Counted from the stretch's first letter, positions 1-10,924 are shown. The stretch: 64,000 nt of DNA from an uncultured Rhizobiaceae group bacterium (GCA_947501445.1 CANMVS010000008.1:124001-188000); one strand, 5' to 3'. A program made the numbers and translations. The notes: generated from the letters alone by a model not told the origin.

Positions 1-3000
1 GAGCTATCCAGCGTCACCGCTTTTTGAATACTTCTGACAAAGTTCGAAAGTGAACCATAAGGCACACCGACGCCTTTTGGTCCGCCGGTTGATCCAGATG
101 TATATATTATATAAGCGAGAACCGATGGTGTTAGTTCGGCTAATCTTTCAATATCCAAGACCGGGCTGGTATTTTGTTCAGATATGGTTGATGTGGTTGC
201 TGTATCGTCGAGCAAAATCAATGTCGACGATAATAGAGGTGTGGTGACAATAATATTATCTACCGACACCGGCAGGTTTGCGGCAAGCGCTTTGATTGTC
301 ACGATGACAGTTGCACCAGAGTCATCTAGCAAAACAGAGTTCCGTTCCTTGGGATAATCGGGATCTAGCGGCAGATAGACCCCACCAGCTTTTAAGATAC
401 CCAATAAAACTACTATTAGATCCTGGTTGCGTGCCAGGCACACGCCAACAACAACCTCAGGTCCTACACCTAATCCGATTAAGTAACGTGCCATACGATT
501 TGAAGCCGCTTCCAGTTCACGGTAGGTAAGTTGGCCACTGTCATCGACAATGGCAACTGACCAGGGATGCAGGGTTGCCTGCTGGCAGAACATGTCAACC
601 ACCGTTTTGTTGCGAGGGTGTTTAACTGCTGTGTCATTGAATTTTGAGATAGTTAAAATGCGTTCATCGTCGCCCATAATCGGCACATCCGCAATTTTCG
701 TACCGGGGTTTGTCGCCAGCAATCGCAATGTCTGATCTGCGAACATGACAATGCGGTCAAGGTGTCGATTGATTGTGGTTTCTTCAAATACTGCGGCATT
801 GAAACGAACATCCAGCTCTATCGGAGTAGTCCACCCCGCTTGGGTGTACAAAATGGACATGCCTCGTTCATGACTCGTCAACCCTTGTACTTGAGCAGGT
901 TGATTTTCAATTGACGGACCTCGGCGTAATATTAGAGCGTTGACAGTCACATCACCGTGCCGATCATCGAGGCCGGTATCGCGAACAATATCACCAATTG
1001 CTACCTTTCCATGTTTCAACGCTTCTTTATGCATGGCAGCGGCATTGAGCAGGCATGCATTGATCGGGGAGCCCGCAGGAAAAGAAATACGAACTGGAAC
1101 TAAATTGACAAAGTTGCCCGGTATTTTCAGCGTTTGTCTTGTTCTGTTGATGTAGGGAACAGAAAATACAACATCTTGTTCGTCGGCAATGCGGGACAGA
1201 TATAGTCCGGTGATGCCAGTTAGAAGTTCTGCCGGCGACAATGTGAGTAACTCAGCTGCAAGTGACAGGGCAGCAACCACCGAATCGGGAAGCACCCGCC
1301 TACGAGATTGAACGTTCCAGGCCAACGTCTTTTGGTGAGGCTGATCAGCTATTGCGTTAATCAGCGGCGCGTCGTGTCCTTCATCAACAAACGTATGCCA
1401 GTAGCTCATGTCTTCATCGTAGGCTGCGGACCAACGATAAAGTTGTTGCTCTTTTAACGACGGCAGGAATTTTCGATCCAGGTCCAGCGGGCGGCTCGGG
1501 TATTGCTTCAAAGTCTCATAATTTTGGCAAATGAGTTCAAAGTACCGAACAGCGGATAGCCCATCGGCAAAAAGATGATGGGCACACTGGGCGACTACAA
1601 CTTCGCTTGGTGTTATGAAAACAGCAAATCCCGCACCGTCGTTTTTTGTTGTCTTCTGTTGATGCCATTCAAGCACCTCAATTGGGCCGGAAGGTGAGGC
1701 CGTAAGCTTGTGCAGATGAATGAGTTCAATGTCCAAGGTTGGGTTTCGGGACACGAATTGAAGTGCATGCTCAGTTACGTTCAGCCAGGCCGACTGACAT
1801 TGCTGGATGGTAGCTTGTATTGCCAACTTTAGGCGATCAGAATTGACATAGGGTGGGCAGTTCAAAACACAAAGATACGTAAAGTTTGTGCCCGATGGAG
1901 CAGCATGCTGGGCAAACCACAACCCCTCCTGATCGCGTGACAGGGGGTATAGCGCTCCTGTAGTTTCAGGTGGATGGTTTATCATGCGTTGAATGGTATT
2001 GGTGGGGTCTAGCAACCTCGCATTTGATACAGAATTCAACCACGACTGCTCGATGGGCAATTCAGGATACTCAGCAATTTGCTTTATTAGTGACAGATAG
2101 AGATTGATCAACGATTTGATGGTGATTTCGTCAAACAAATCTTCGCTATAACTGATAGTGGCTAGATATGTACTATCTTTCAGGTCGAATATAACAGCCA
2201 CATCTGCACCGCGGCCGGGATTGCCTCTGTCTACCTCCTCAACGAGCACATCTCCCAGTCCAGCTGCCAATGAATCCAGTCCGGTTCGCAACTGGCAAAA
2301 TATCTGGAACAGGGGGTCAAACGAAGCATGTCGAGGCGGATCGATTGCCGCAACAACCTCATCAAAGGCTAGCTCACTGTTTTGTAACGCCAAGATCAAT
2401 TGCTGCATTGCAGCTTTCAGATGATGGGCCGCTGAGTCCGAAGGTTCAATCGAATGACGTAATGCAACTGTGTTGGAGAAAAGGCCGATTGTCTCCATAA
2501 AGTCTGGGTGGTGACGGCCCTCCGTCACGGTTCCCAAGACCACATCAGATGAGTGGGTGAGTAGTCCGCAAACAAGCGCGAACCCGGTCTCTAGAACAAC
2601 AAATGGCGTGACGGAACAGTGTTTTGAGAGACTTTCAACCGCCGCTGTAAATTCTTTGCCCATGTGACAAGCTATTTGGCCAGCGCGATCAGATTGTACT
2701 GTCGGGCGAGGTCGATCGAACGGTAAATTTAAGCAAGTTGGTGCACCCGCTAGTGTTTGTCGCCAATAGTTTGTCAGCTTTGTTTTGTGTTCTCTTGTTT
2801 GCCGCGCTGTCTCCCAGGCAGCAAAATCGACATATTGGATTACCGCGGTATTGAACGTTGGTGATTCATCCTCGCAGAATGCTGAATAGGCTGAAGCAAG
2901 GTCGCGCCAAAGAGTAGTTGATGATGTGGCGTCAACTGCGATATGGTGAACACAAATCGAGAGGTACGCTATTTTTGATCGTGTTGTAAAAAGGACCGCT

Positions 3001-5876
3001 CGGAACACCGGGCCACCGAATGGATCAATGGGATTGTTTGCTTCTGCCTTCGCCAATTCACAGGCATCAAAGGGCGTATGGTTTGAGTTGTTGCTGATTT
3101 CCAGCTGCACACTACAGTCTTCTTCTATGACTGGGACGAATCTATTCAGCTTTTTGTCTTCCCGATAACACGTTCTTAGGATCTCATGGCGCGCGACAAT
3201 CCAGGAAATTGTTTTGCTCAGTGCCTTCAAGTTCAGTTGCCCGGTCAATTTGAGAACAATGCTTGCGTTCCCCAATCGAGTACCAGGCATCAATTTTTCG
3301 ATCGCCAAAATCCGTTCTTGGGCTGTCGACAAAGGCAATTCTGCTGATCGGTCAACGCTTTCGATTGGTCTGATGACGGTGTAATCCACCGTAGCGGCTT
3401 GCAGTGAGGTGGCCAGCGCTGAAATTGTTGATGATTCGAATATAGTTTGCAGACTGATATTACGACCGGTGGCTTCGTTGATTTGTCCAACAAGGCGAAT
3501 TGCCTGAAGAGAGTCTAGGCCAATCATAGGTAGTGGAGTAGATGGTTTGATCCTCAAGTGTGGCAGATCAGCGATTTTCGCGATTACTTCCAGAAGCCAG
3601 ACCTCAAATTCGGTATGCGGGTACTGTTCTGGCATTGTGGATATATCTGAGTGCACCTGCCGAGGAGAAACTGGTGTATGGTTGTTAAGAATTTCCTTAG
3701 AAATATCATATGGACTTGAGTAGGCGTTATATTGCTCTGTGTTTTGGATTCTTATCGAATTTAATTCAAGAGGCAGCTCTCCAAATGCGTTGCTTAGTGA
3801 GGTCTTTATCTGAATTGCCCGTTTTGTGAAAATTGATGGTAAACCTGATTCAGGTGCTTCCGGGCTACAGTTGGGATGGTTCGCTACGTTTACTTCTAGC
3901 AACAATCTGCCGTCCAGATTCAGCCGATAGAAACTTTGGACCTTGTCAATCCAATCCACCATCTCCAGATGCGCATTGATAGCGGCTGGCTGCGGCAATG
4001 GACCTGAATCAGTTCTATGTCGGGTGAGCAGTATGCGATCATACAGGCTGACAAGGCCTGAGGCTCGATCCCAGTTCGCCAGCACCGGCAATTCGCCGTT
4101 AAGATACCGCTGTTTGGCCAATGACCGGCGCAACTTACCCGAGGTGGTACGTGGCAGGGATCCTGGCCGCACAAAGACAATTACGGTCGCATCTATCTCA
4201 TGGGCTGCACCAATGGCATGACGGATTGTTGCAACAGCATCATGTACTTCGATATTTTTTGCTGCCTTCCAGTCCAACTCATGCAGCAGCAGCAGTTGCT
4301 CACGCCCTTGTGCTTTAACTCCCACAGCGATAGTGCGATCCGGATCAAGGTAATCCGATGCGCCTGCCGCTGCCCGCTCAATATCATGGGCATAATGATT
4401 CTGACCATGAATGATAATCATGTCTTTGTGCCGGCCACAAAGAAAAAGTTCTCCGTTGACAATAGCGCCGAGATCACCGCTGCGAAGATAGCGCTTGTCA
4501 CCAGGATCGTCGGCAATAGTTGCCCCAAATGTTGTTTCTGTCGCTTCTGGCTCGTTCCAGTAACCACCGGCAATACTTGGACCTGACAGCCAAACCTCAC
4601 CGATCGAACCGTCCCTGCAGACCTGCCGAGAATGCGGGTCAACGATCAGCAGTTCATGATTACTGATCACAGAACCGCAGGAAATCATTTCGACTGTGCG
4701 GTCACCAATAAATTTGCTCTGCTTCCCAACTTCGCTCCTCTTGACAACAAGAGTTCCAGCATTGATGGACCGAGGGTCCACCGGCAACAATTTAGGTCCT
4801 GCCTGTTCCCTCGACCCAGTCGTCAGCAATACCGTCTCGGCCATACCTAACACTTGCTGGAAAGTCTCGATGCGAAAACCGATCGGTGCAAAACACTCTT
4901 CGAAACTTCGCAGAGTGGAATACCGTGTCGGTTCGCCTCCACTGACTACCGACTTGAGGCAGGACAGATCCAGGTCCGCGAATTCCGTTTCATAGGTGGC
5001 GTCCACACACATTTGATAGCCGAAGTTTGGCGCGCAGATATGGGTTGCCCGATAGCGATCAACTGCCTCAAGCCAGCGGAACGGACGTTGTAGAAAAGAT
5101 GCCGGAGACATCAGAATCACCGGACTGCCAGTTACAATTGGCACAATGAGCCCGCAGATTAGACCCATATCATGATGTGGTGGCACCCACACGCACCCTT
5201 TGGACCCGGATTCAATATTAACAACCTCAACAATCCGATGTGCATTGTCGACGACATTGGCATGGCTGATCATCACGCCCTTTGGCAAACCGGTAGAACC
5301 CGACGTATATTGCAAAAAAGCCAGATCATCTGGCTGGACGTTGGGGTCAACCCAGCTCAATCGTGCGGCAAGATCAATTTGATCAATCAAAATTATTTGC
5401 GGAAGCGTGTGCCTTGTACTCGCCCAATCCTGAAGCTGGTTTTGCATCTCTTGCTGCACCAGAATGCAGGTGGCACCCGCATCGGCCATGATTGTTTCAA
5501 GACCGGCCATTTGTTTGGCATTGTGAGGTGGGTAGGCTGGAACTGCAACCATGCCTGCCATCAGACAGCCATAGAAGGAAACTACATAATTTAATCCTGG
5601 AGGGCACAGAATCAGTATTCGATCCCCCTTAATGCAATTGTTCTGTACCGTTGCTGCAACCGCCTGCGCTTTTGCGAATAGATCTGCATAACTGAGTGAA
5701 TCGGTCCTGGAATCTCCGTCGTTTGAATAGGAAAGGAAATCGAAACCGACACAATTGGCATCGGAAACCGCCCTAAGTTTCAGTTTTTCCACCAGGGTCG
5801 TAGCTACGGGGCCTCGATTACGGGTTACGGATTTGTCAATGTCGAAGCCATTGTCATTATTCGTATGCTCCACCAT
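1..5876 (-). CDS. Non-ribosomal peptide synthetase, 5' part (FAAL - ACP - C - C - A...), truncated by left window edge
   Basis: Conceptual translation of the minus strand from ATG at 5876 is open to position 1, so it is missing from the ORF track (no stop in window). N-term FAAL (LAFLQYTSGSTGLPKGVMISH, ...LRSGDLGAIVNGELFLCGRHKDMIIIHGQNHYAHDIE); ACP GLDSLQ (~3510); first C domain HHIAVD (~2955); second C domain HHLFADG (~1575); A-domain start with LTYRELEAASNRMARYL and AYIIYTSGSTGGPKGV. Confidence 0.93.
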   Translation of the reverse strand, partial: MVEHTNNDNGFDIDKSVTRNRGPVATTLVEKLKLRAVSDANCVGFDFLSYSNDGDSRTDSLSYADLFAKAQAVAATVQNNCIKGDRILILCPPGLNYVVSFYGCLMAGMVAVPAYPPHNAKQMAGLETIMADAGATCILVQQEMQNQLQDWASTRHTLPQIILIDQIDLAARLSWVDPNVQPDDLAFLQYTSGSTGLPKGVMISHANVVDNAHRIVEVVNIESGSKGCVWVPPHHDMGLICGLIVPIVTGSPVILMSPASFLQRPFRWLEAVDRYRATHICAPNFGYQMCVDATYETEFADLDLSCLKSVVSGGEPTRYSTLRSFEECFAPIGFRIETFQQVLGMAETVLLTTGSREQAGPKLLPVDPRSINAGTLVVKRSEVGKQSKFIGDRTVEMISCGSVISNHELLIVDPHSRQVCRDGSIGEVWLSGPSIAGGYWNEPEATETTFGATIADDPGDKRYLRSGDLGAIVNGELFLCGRHKDMIIIHGQNHYAHDIERAAAGASDYLDPDRTIAVGVKAQGREQLLLLHELDWKAAKNIEVHDAVATIRHAIGAAHEIDATVIVFVRPGSLPRTTSGKLRRSLAKQRYLNGELPVLANWDRASGLVSLYDRILLTRHRTDSGPLPQPAAINAHLEMVDWIDKVQSFYRLNLDGRLLLEVNVANHPNCSPEAPESGLPSIFTKRAIQIKTSLSNAFGELPLELNSIRIQNTEQYNAYSSPYDISKEILNNHTPVSPRQVHSDISTMPEQYPHTEFEVWLLEVIAKIADLPHLRIKPSTPLPMIGLDSLQAIRLVGQINEATGRNISLQTIFESSTISALATSLQAATVDYTVIRPIESVDRSAELPLSTAQERILAIEKLMPGTRLGNASIVLKLTGQLNLKALSKTISWIVARHEILRTCYREDKKLNRFVPVIEEDCSVQLEISNNSNHTPFDACELAKAEANNPIDPFGGPVFRAVLFTTRSKIAYLSICVHHIAVDATSSTTLWRDLASAYSAFCEDESPTFNTAVIQYVDFAAWETARQTREHKTKLTNYWRQTLAGAPTCLNLPFDRPRPTVQSDRAGQIACHMGKEFTAAVESLSKHCSVTPFVVLETGFALVCGLLTHSSDVVLGTVTEGRHHPDFMETIGLFSNTVALRHSIEPSDSAAHHLKAAMQQLILALQNSELAFDEVVAAIDPPRHASFDPLFQIFCQLRTGLDSLAAGLGDVLVEEVDRGNPGRGADVAVIFDLKDSTYLATISYSEDLFDEITIKSLINLYLSLIKQIAEYPELPIEQSWLNSVSNARLLDPTNTIQRMINHPPETTGALYPLSRDQEGLWFAQHAAPSGTNFTYLCVLNCPPYVNSDRLKLAIQATIQQCQSAWLNVTEHALQFVSRNPTLDIELIHLHKLTASPSGPIEVLEWHQQKTTKNDGAGFAVFITPSEVVVAQCAHHLFADGLSAVRYFELICQNYETLKQYPSRPLDLDRKFLPSLKEQQLYRWSAAYDEDMSYWHTFVDEGHDAPLINAIADQPHQKTLAWNVQSRRRVLPDSVVAALSLAAELLTLSPAELLTGITGLYLSRIADEQDVVFSVPYINRTRQTLKIPGNFVNLVPVRISFPAGSPINACLLNAAAMHKEALKHGKVAIGDIVRDTGLDDRHGDVTVNALILRRGPSIENQPAQVQGLTSHERGMSILYTQAGWTTPIELDVRFNAAVFEETTINRHLDRIVMFADQTLRLLATNPGTKIADVPIMGDDERILTISKFNDTAVKHPRNKTVVDMFCQQATLHPWSVAIVDDSGQLTYRELEAASNRMARYLIGLGVGPEVVVGVCLARNQDLIVVLLGILKAGGVYLPLDPDYPKERNSVLLDDSGATVIVTIKALAANLPVSVDNIIVTTPLLSSTLILLDDTATTSTISEQNTSPVLDIERLAELTPSVLAYIIYTSGSTGGPKGVGVPYGSLSNFVRSIQKAVTLDS

Positions 5877-6189
5877 TTGCCATCTCCAATATTATAAATT
5901 CAAAGTATTAGATTAAAATATGATTTTTAAGTAATTTTTAGATTTAAAGTATATAGTATATATAAATAAACAAAAAATGCTAACTGTATAAATAATAAAT
6001 TTGCGGTTTATATATTTCTCTGTTGAGGTGTTGCATTTTTTTTACGGATACCGTCGTGGAAGAAATTGTGCTCCTGGACGGTGATCACAGTATGCAAAAA
6101 TCTATCAACGCCAGCCGGTATTGGTTTACTGAAGCGTGTGGTCATTCGGTTGTCGGTTTCGAATTTTGGCAAATATGAGTTTGTCCAAA

Positions 6190-6476
6190 GCAAACTGCCC
6201 CACGACATTGTGCGGGTGGCCTACAGTCTGGAATATGGCGTTGATGAAATGGAAATGCACAAGGATGCAATTACGCCGGGGCAAAAGGTTATTCTGGTGG
6301 ACGACCTGATTGCGACCGGTGGCACGGCTGAGGGCGCTGTCAAACTGCTGACCCAGATGGGTGCAGATATTGTTGCCGCCTGTTTTGTAATTGACCTGCC
6401 CGATCTGGGTGGCCGCAAAAAGCTCGAAGAGCTGGGTGTGACCGTGCGCACGCTGGTGGCGTTTGAAGGGGACTGA
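6190..6476 (+). pseudogene. apt: Adenine phosphoribosyltransferase, 3' fragment (5' part missing)
   Basis: [94 protein letters not shown] matches the APRT C-terminal half including the PRPP loop. Upstream of KLPH no APRT-like sequence is present in any frame I read. Confidence 0.85.
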
Positions 6477-6485
6477 ACGCCCGCT

Positions 6486-6953
6486 TTATAGACGCAGCAG
6501 GACGGCACTATTGAAGGTGATGACTGTCTTTCCGTGCTGATTTATGCCTTCAGACTGGCCTTCGACGATCCCCCATTCAGGCTTGGATTTCCTTTGCCGG
6601 GTGGCTGTCGTCGTATTGAAATAGTGGATCGTATCACCGGCAAATACAGGCGCGTACCAGTTCAAATCCCGTAGGCCGGGTGAGGGACCAAACACCGGCA
6701 ATGGTTTGCCCTCAGCTTCGAGTTCAGCAAACCATTTGTCCCGGTATTCCAGGTTTTTTTTCATCCACACGGCAGTTGTGTGCCACCCGGAGGCACAGAG
6801 CGCGCCGAACATTGAATTGCGCGCAGCCTGCGCATCAATATGAAATGGCTGGGGGTCAAATTTTTTGGCGAAGGCAATAATGGCCTGTGCGGTGAACAGG
6901 TAGGTGCCATAGTCAAAACGCCTGCCAACCGGAAATGCGTCAAAAGCACTCAT
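6486..6953 (-). CDS. MaoC-like (hot-dog fold) dehydratase family protein
   Basis: MSAFDAFPVGRRFDYGTYLFTAQAIIAFAKKFDPQPFHID...; tandem with a paralog at 6950-7444. Confidence 0.8.
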   Translation of the reverse strand: MSAFDAFPVGRRFDYGTYLFTAQAIIAFAKKFDPQPFHIDAQAARNSMFGALCASGWHTTAVWMKKNLEYRDKWFAELEAEGKPLPVFGPSPGLRDLNWYAPVFAGDTIHYFNTTTATRQRKSKPEWGIVEGQSEGINQHGKTVITFNSAVLLRL

Positions 6954-7444
6954 ATCTGTTTTGCCTTCACACGCATGCCCAAAAAACACAGATTTTCACT
7001 GGCGGTCACCAGTTCTTCACGCTGATTGAACAGTTCCTGGCGCAGTTTTACCAAACCGATACCGGGGCGGGAGTTAAGGGCACGCGCCGTCAAAACCGTG
7101 GATGTGCCATGCAGCACGTCACCGGCCAATACAGGTCGTTTCCACTCCACAAAATCAACACTGGGCGCCCCTTGCGACGTCGAATCTGATAGGTAGCCAT
7201 CGAAGATCATCCGCATCATGATGCTGCAGATATGCCACCCCGACGCGGCAAGCCCGCCAAGAAGGCTGGCTTTTCCTGCTGCTTCATCAAGATGCATGCG
7301 CTGTGGATCGAATTCCTGCGCGAAATCGATGATCTCCTGCGCATTGACCTGATAGGGGCCGAGCCTGAAGGTTTTGCCCGGCAGGAAATCTTCGAAGGCA
7401 TAGGACTTGTCCTTCGAAGTATGATTTGGTGTGTCAGCGTTCAT
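6950..7444 (-). CDS. MaoC-like (hot-dog fold) dehydratase family protein
   Basis: FEDFLPGKTFRLGPYQVNAQEIIDFAQEFDPQRMHLDEAAGKASLLGGLAASGWH; overlaps start of next CDS. Confidence 0.82.
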   Translation of the reverse strand: MNADTPNHTSKDKSYAFEDFLPGKTFRLGPYQVNAQEIIDFAQEFDPQRMHLDEAAGKASLLGGLAASGWHICSIMMRMIFDGYLSDSTSQGAPSVDFVEWKRPVLAGDVLHGTSTVLTARALNSRPGIGLVKLRQELFNQREELVTASENLCFLGMRVKAKQI

Positions 7445-7662
7445 AATGATCTTATGGCGTGTTCGGTCCGTGTGATCAATATGGTTTGCATGTCACAGCG
7501 TGATGCCGTCTTTGTTTTTTGGTCGCATGTCAATCTGCAACGGATCAAAGTCCTGATAACATGCCAAAATATATTGGCGGCCCGAGGTAAGCCAGCACTG
7601 CAAGTATAAGCAGCCCGCGTACGCACGCGGCGTGGAACCGCCGCCACAATATCCAGCTGGTA

Positions 7663-8766
7663 TCAGGTGTTGAACTTGAACAGCATCACATCGCCATCCT
7701 GGACGACATATTCCTTGCCTTCATCGCGGGCCTTTCCGGCTTCACGTGCAGCCACTTCGCCGCCCAGCGCATCAAAGTCCTCATAGGCGATTGTCTGCGC
7801 GCGAATAAAGCCCCGTTCAAAGTCGGTATGGATGACACCAGCGGCCTGGGGCGCTTTGTAGCCCTTGGGTACTGTCCATGCCCGCGTTTCCTTCGGACCG
7901 GCTGTAAAGTAGGTAATCAGGTCAAGGAGTGTGTATCCAGCACGGATCAGCTTGTCGAGGCCAGGTTCCTGCAGGCCCAGTTCCGAAAGGAACTCGGTTG
8001 CCTCTTCCATATCGAGTTGTGCAAGTTGGGCTTCAATTTCTGCGGATATGACAACGTGTTGGGCATTTTGCTCATCTGCCATGGTCGCAACAGCTGCTGC
8101 AAAGGCATTGCCGGTGGCCGCATCGGCCTCCTCGACGTTACAGACATACAGAACCGGCTTTGAGGTAAGCAGGTTGAGCGATTGCAGCAGGCGAAGGTCT
8201 TCCGTTGCAATGCCGTTCAGCAGATGGCGAACCGCTTTGCCTTCCTGCAACAGCGCCAAAGCCTGTTCCATCATTGGTAGAAGCAGTGCTGCTTCCTTGT
8301 CCTTGCCGGTCGCTCTTTTGCGATACTGATCGGTACGCCTCTCGAGGCTCTCAAGATCTGCCAGCATCAGCTCTGTTTCGACGGTATCGGCGTCGGCGAC
8401 CGGGTCAATACGACCCTCGACATGGGTTATATCTTCGTCTTCGAAACAACGCAGAACGTGCACAATTGCATCCACCTCGCGAATATTGGCAAGAAACTGG
8501 TTTCCCAATCCTTCACCTTTGGATGCACCGCGCACAAGACCGGCAATATCAACAAATGAGATACGGGTCGGGATGATTTCCTTCGAACCGGCAATTTGCG
8601 CAATACGTGCCAGCCGGTCATCGGGTACCGCCACTTCGCCGGTATTGGGCTCAATGGTGCAGAATGGATAATTGGCTGCCTGGGCGGCGGCGGTTTTGGT
8701 CAATGCATTAAACAGCGTTGACTTGCCAACATTGGGAAGGCCGACAATTCCGCATTTGAAACCCAT
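7663..8766 (-). CDS. ychF: Redox-regulated ATPase YchF (Obg family GTPase)
   Basis: MGFKCGIVGLPNVGKSTLFNALTKTAAAQAANYPFCTIEPNTG...; TGS domain C-term. Confidence 0.96.
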   Translation of the reverse strand: MGFKCGIVGLPNVGKSTLFNALTKTAAAQAANYPFCTIEPNTGEVAVPDDRLARIAQIAGSKEIIPTRISFVDIAGLVRGASKGEGLGNQFLANIREVDAIVHVLRCFEDEDITHVEGRIDPVADADTVETELMLADLESLERRTDQYRKRATGKDKEAALLLPMMEQALALLQEGKAVRHLLNGIATEDLRLLQSLNLLTSKPVLYVCNVEEADAATGNAFAAAVATMADEQNAQHVVISAEIEAQLAQLDMEEATEFLSELGLQEPGLDKLIRAGYTLLDLITYFTAGPKETRAWTVPKGYKAPQAAGVIHTDFERGFIRAQTIAYEDFDALGGEVAAREAGKARDEGKEYVVQDGDVMLFKFNT

Positions 8767-8771
8767 GACGA

Positions 8772-9485
8772 TTAATCCTTGTTACCAAAGAGTTTCTTCA
8801 ACATCCCGGCCATTGGTCCGCTCTGCGGCAGTTTTGCCTGTTGGTGCGATCGGGCAGCGTGAATGTGAGAAGAAGCTTTTTTTGTTTTTTGTTTGCGCTC
8901 TGGCGCAGGGGCAGATCCGTTGCCTGTCGCCAGTGCGATTTTGTTGAGAAAACTGGATGCGTCGCCCTTTGTCAGCAAATCGCAATGATCGCCAATGGCG
9001 TCCAGCATGGGATCAAGCCAGGCACCATCTGATTTGGCAAAATCGCCCAGAACGTGGGAATTGACCCTTTCTTTTGCGCCCGGGTGGCCAATGCCCAGTC
9101 GCAGACGCCGATAGTCTTTTCCGCAATGGGCATCAATGGACTTAATGCCATTGTGCCCGCCTGAGCCGCCGCCTGTTTTGATCCGGGCTTTGCCTGGCAT
9201 CAGATCCAGCTCGTCGTAGATCACGATGAGATCGGCGCAAGACAATTTGTAGAAGCGCATGGCTTCTCCAACCGCATCACCGGAAAGGTTCATGAATGTT
9301 TGAGGCTTGATCAGCAGGGTCTTTTCACCCGCCAATTCACCCTCGGCTATCTCTGCCTTGAATTTTTTGGACCAGGGGGAAAAGGAATGGCGGCGGGCAA
9401 TTGCATCCGCCGCCATGAAGCCAATGTTATGGCGCTGTTTGGCGTAACGGGGACCGGGATTGCCAAGGCCAGCAATAAGCAGCAT
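8772..9485 (-). CDS. pth: Peptidyl-tRNA hydrolase
   Basis: [30 protein letters not shown]...QTFMNLSG...[13 protein letters not shown]. Confidence 0.96.
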   Translation of the reverse strand: MLLIAGLGNPGPRYAKQRHNIGFMAADAIARRHSFSPWSKKFKAEIAEGELAGEKTLLIKPQTFMNLSGDAVGEAMRFYKLSCADLIVIYDELDLMPGKARIKTGGGSGGHNGIKSIDAHCGKDYRRLRLGIGHPGAKERVNSHVLGDFAKSDGAWLDPMLDAIGDHCDLLTKGDASSFLNKIALATGNGSAPAPERKQKTKKASSHIHAARSHQQAKLPQSGPMAGMLKKLFGNKD

Positions 9486-9518
9486 TGCGCCGGTCTCCGT
9501 TCTACAAAAAGGAGGCGA

Positions 9519-10169
9519 TTATTCTTCGCCTGCTTCTTCTGCTGGTGTTTCGTCATCAGTTGCTTCATCTTCGTCCGAAGCGGCATTATCTTCGCTCTTC
9601 AGACCGGCAGGTGATGCAATTGTTGCAATGGTGAAATCACGATCAGTAATCGTGGGCTCAGCACCTTCAGGCAAATTGATGTTTGAAATATGGATGCCAT
9701 CACCCAGATCCAATCCGGTCAGATCGGCAACGAATGCCTCCGGAATGTCATTTGCCGGGCAGTTGATTTCAACTGTATGGCGCACAATGTTCAACACGCC
9801 ACCGCGGCTGATACCAGGGCATTCATCTTCGTTTTCGAAATGGACGGGAACATCAACTGTCACCATTGTATTTTTCGAAATGCGAAGGAAATCCACATGC
9901 ATGGTAAAATCGCGTACAGGATCGAGTTGATAATCCTTCGGCAGAACGCGGTGTTTTTGACCATCAACATCGATCGTAGCGATGGTGGTCATGAAACCGC
10001 CGGCATGGATTTTCATCGTCACTTCCTTGTAGGGAAGGGCGATGGATAGTGGGGGCTTGTTGTCACCGTAGATGACAGCTGGTATTTTACCGTTGCGGCG
10101 AAGTTCGCGGGCAGACCCCTTACCGACCCGTTCGCGCGCCTCGGCATGAAGCTCATAGCTATTGCTCAT
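9519..10169 (-). CDS. rplY: 50S ribosomal protein L25/general stress protein Ctc
   Basis: [35 protein letters not shown]...; acidic C-term tail; synteny with pth. Confidence 0.95.
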   Translation of the reverse strand: MSNSYELHAEARERVGKGSARELRRNGKIPAVIYGDNKPPLSIALPYKEVTMKIHAGGFMTTIATIDVDGQKHRVLPKDYQLDPVRDFTMHVDFLRISKNTMVTVDVPVHFENEDECPGISRGGVLNIVRHTVEINCPANDIPEAFVADLTGLDLGDGIHISNINLPEGAEPTITDRDFTIATIASPAGLKSEDNAASDEDEATDDETPAEEAGEE

Positions 10170-10372
10170 GGCTTGTCCTTTCGAGGTTTTGTATGGAGTG
10201 TTTTCCGGGTTTTAGTGGCCCGTAAAAACATCGAGCGGCCAAAGCCGCCCCATCCGCGTTGCCTCCAAGGGTGTCTACGCGGACGCGCGCTGTATAACCG
10301 ACGCTTTGATGGGATGCAAGAGCCGATGTTGGTAGCTATTGCCTGCAGGCTCCGCAATACAGATACAGAAAA

Positions 10373-10398
10373 ACCGGACGGAATTGGGTCCGTCCGGT
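10373..10398 (-). terminator. Intrinsic terminator downstream of the YHS-domain gene
   Basis: Perfect 10-bp stem ACCGGACGGA / TCCGTCCGGT followed on the minus strand by TTTTT. Confidence 0.7.
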
Positions 10399-10444
10399 TG
10401 CTTGCAAGACACAGGTTAACGCAAGACGAGGGTTGGGCTCGACC

Positions 10445-10924
10445 TTACTGTGCCTGCAGTTCTGCTGGGGTCTTGTCTTCAATCGTTGTCCAGTTCGTAT
10501 CAGCTGCGACAATCAGGTTGGCGCGATCTGCTTCCCAACGCTTCTGGATGCCAGGGGCAAGATTGAGGTAAAGTTTGTTGTCGACGATGCGCCACAATTC
10601 CGGGTCGCCATCAAATTTGAAACCCATGGCTGTCCCGAAGGCGCAATAGCCGCCGTAGGCTGGTGCAAATGCTTCCGGATCAGCGACAAATGCGGCTTTG
10701 TTTTCTTCACTTGAAAAACGATAGGTCGCGCCATCATATTCGGCTGTGATCTGGAAATCACCGGGTGTTGGTTTGCCATTTGTGAAATAGGCGACTGGAT
10801 CGTAGCCACGCAGTGCAAGACCCGTGCTTGTGGCATTCACATCAACGCCAGCGGCAAATGAGGAAACAAATAGTGTTGCGGATATGGCGGCTCCGGCCAA
10901 TGTTGTCAAAATCGCTTTCAGCAT
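10445..10924 (-). CDS. Exported YHS domain-containing protein
   Basis: MLKAILTTLAGAAISATLFVSSFAAG signal peptide; GLALRGYDPVAYFTNGKPTPGDFQITAEYDGATYRFSSEENKAAF. Confidence 0.85.
   Translation of the reverse strand: MLKAILTTLAGAAISATLFVSSFAAGVDVNATSTGLALRGYDPVAYFTNGKPTPGDFQITAEYDGATYRFSSEENKAAFVADPEAFAPAYGGYCAFGTAMGFKFDGDPELWRIVDNKLYLNLAPGIQKRWEADRANLIVAADTNWTTIEDKTPAELQAQ

Noticed and set aside
311-5594. Numerous short ORFs on both strands under the NRPS (e.g. 4200-4586, 5172-5594)
   Set aside because: They lie in alternative frames of the continuous minus-strand NRPS reading frame, which carries clear domain motifs.
6008-6208. 66-aa minus ORF overlapping the apt remnant
   Set aside because: Overlaps the apt fragment boundary and AT-rich DNA; no recognisable homology; probably junction sequence.
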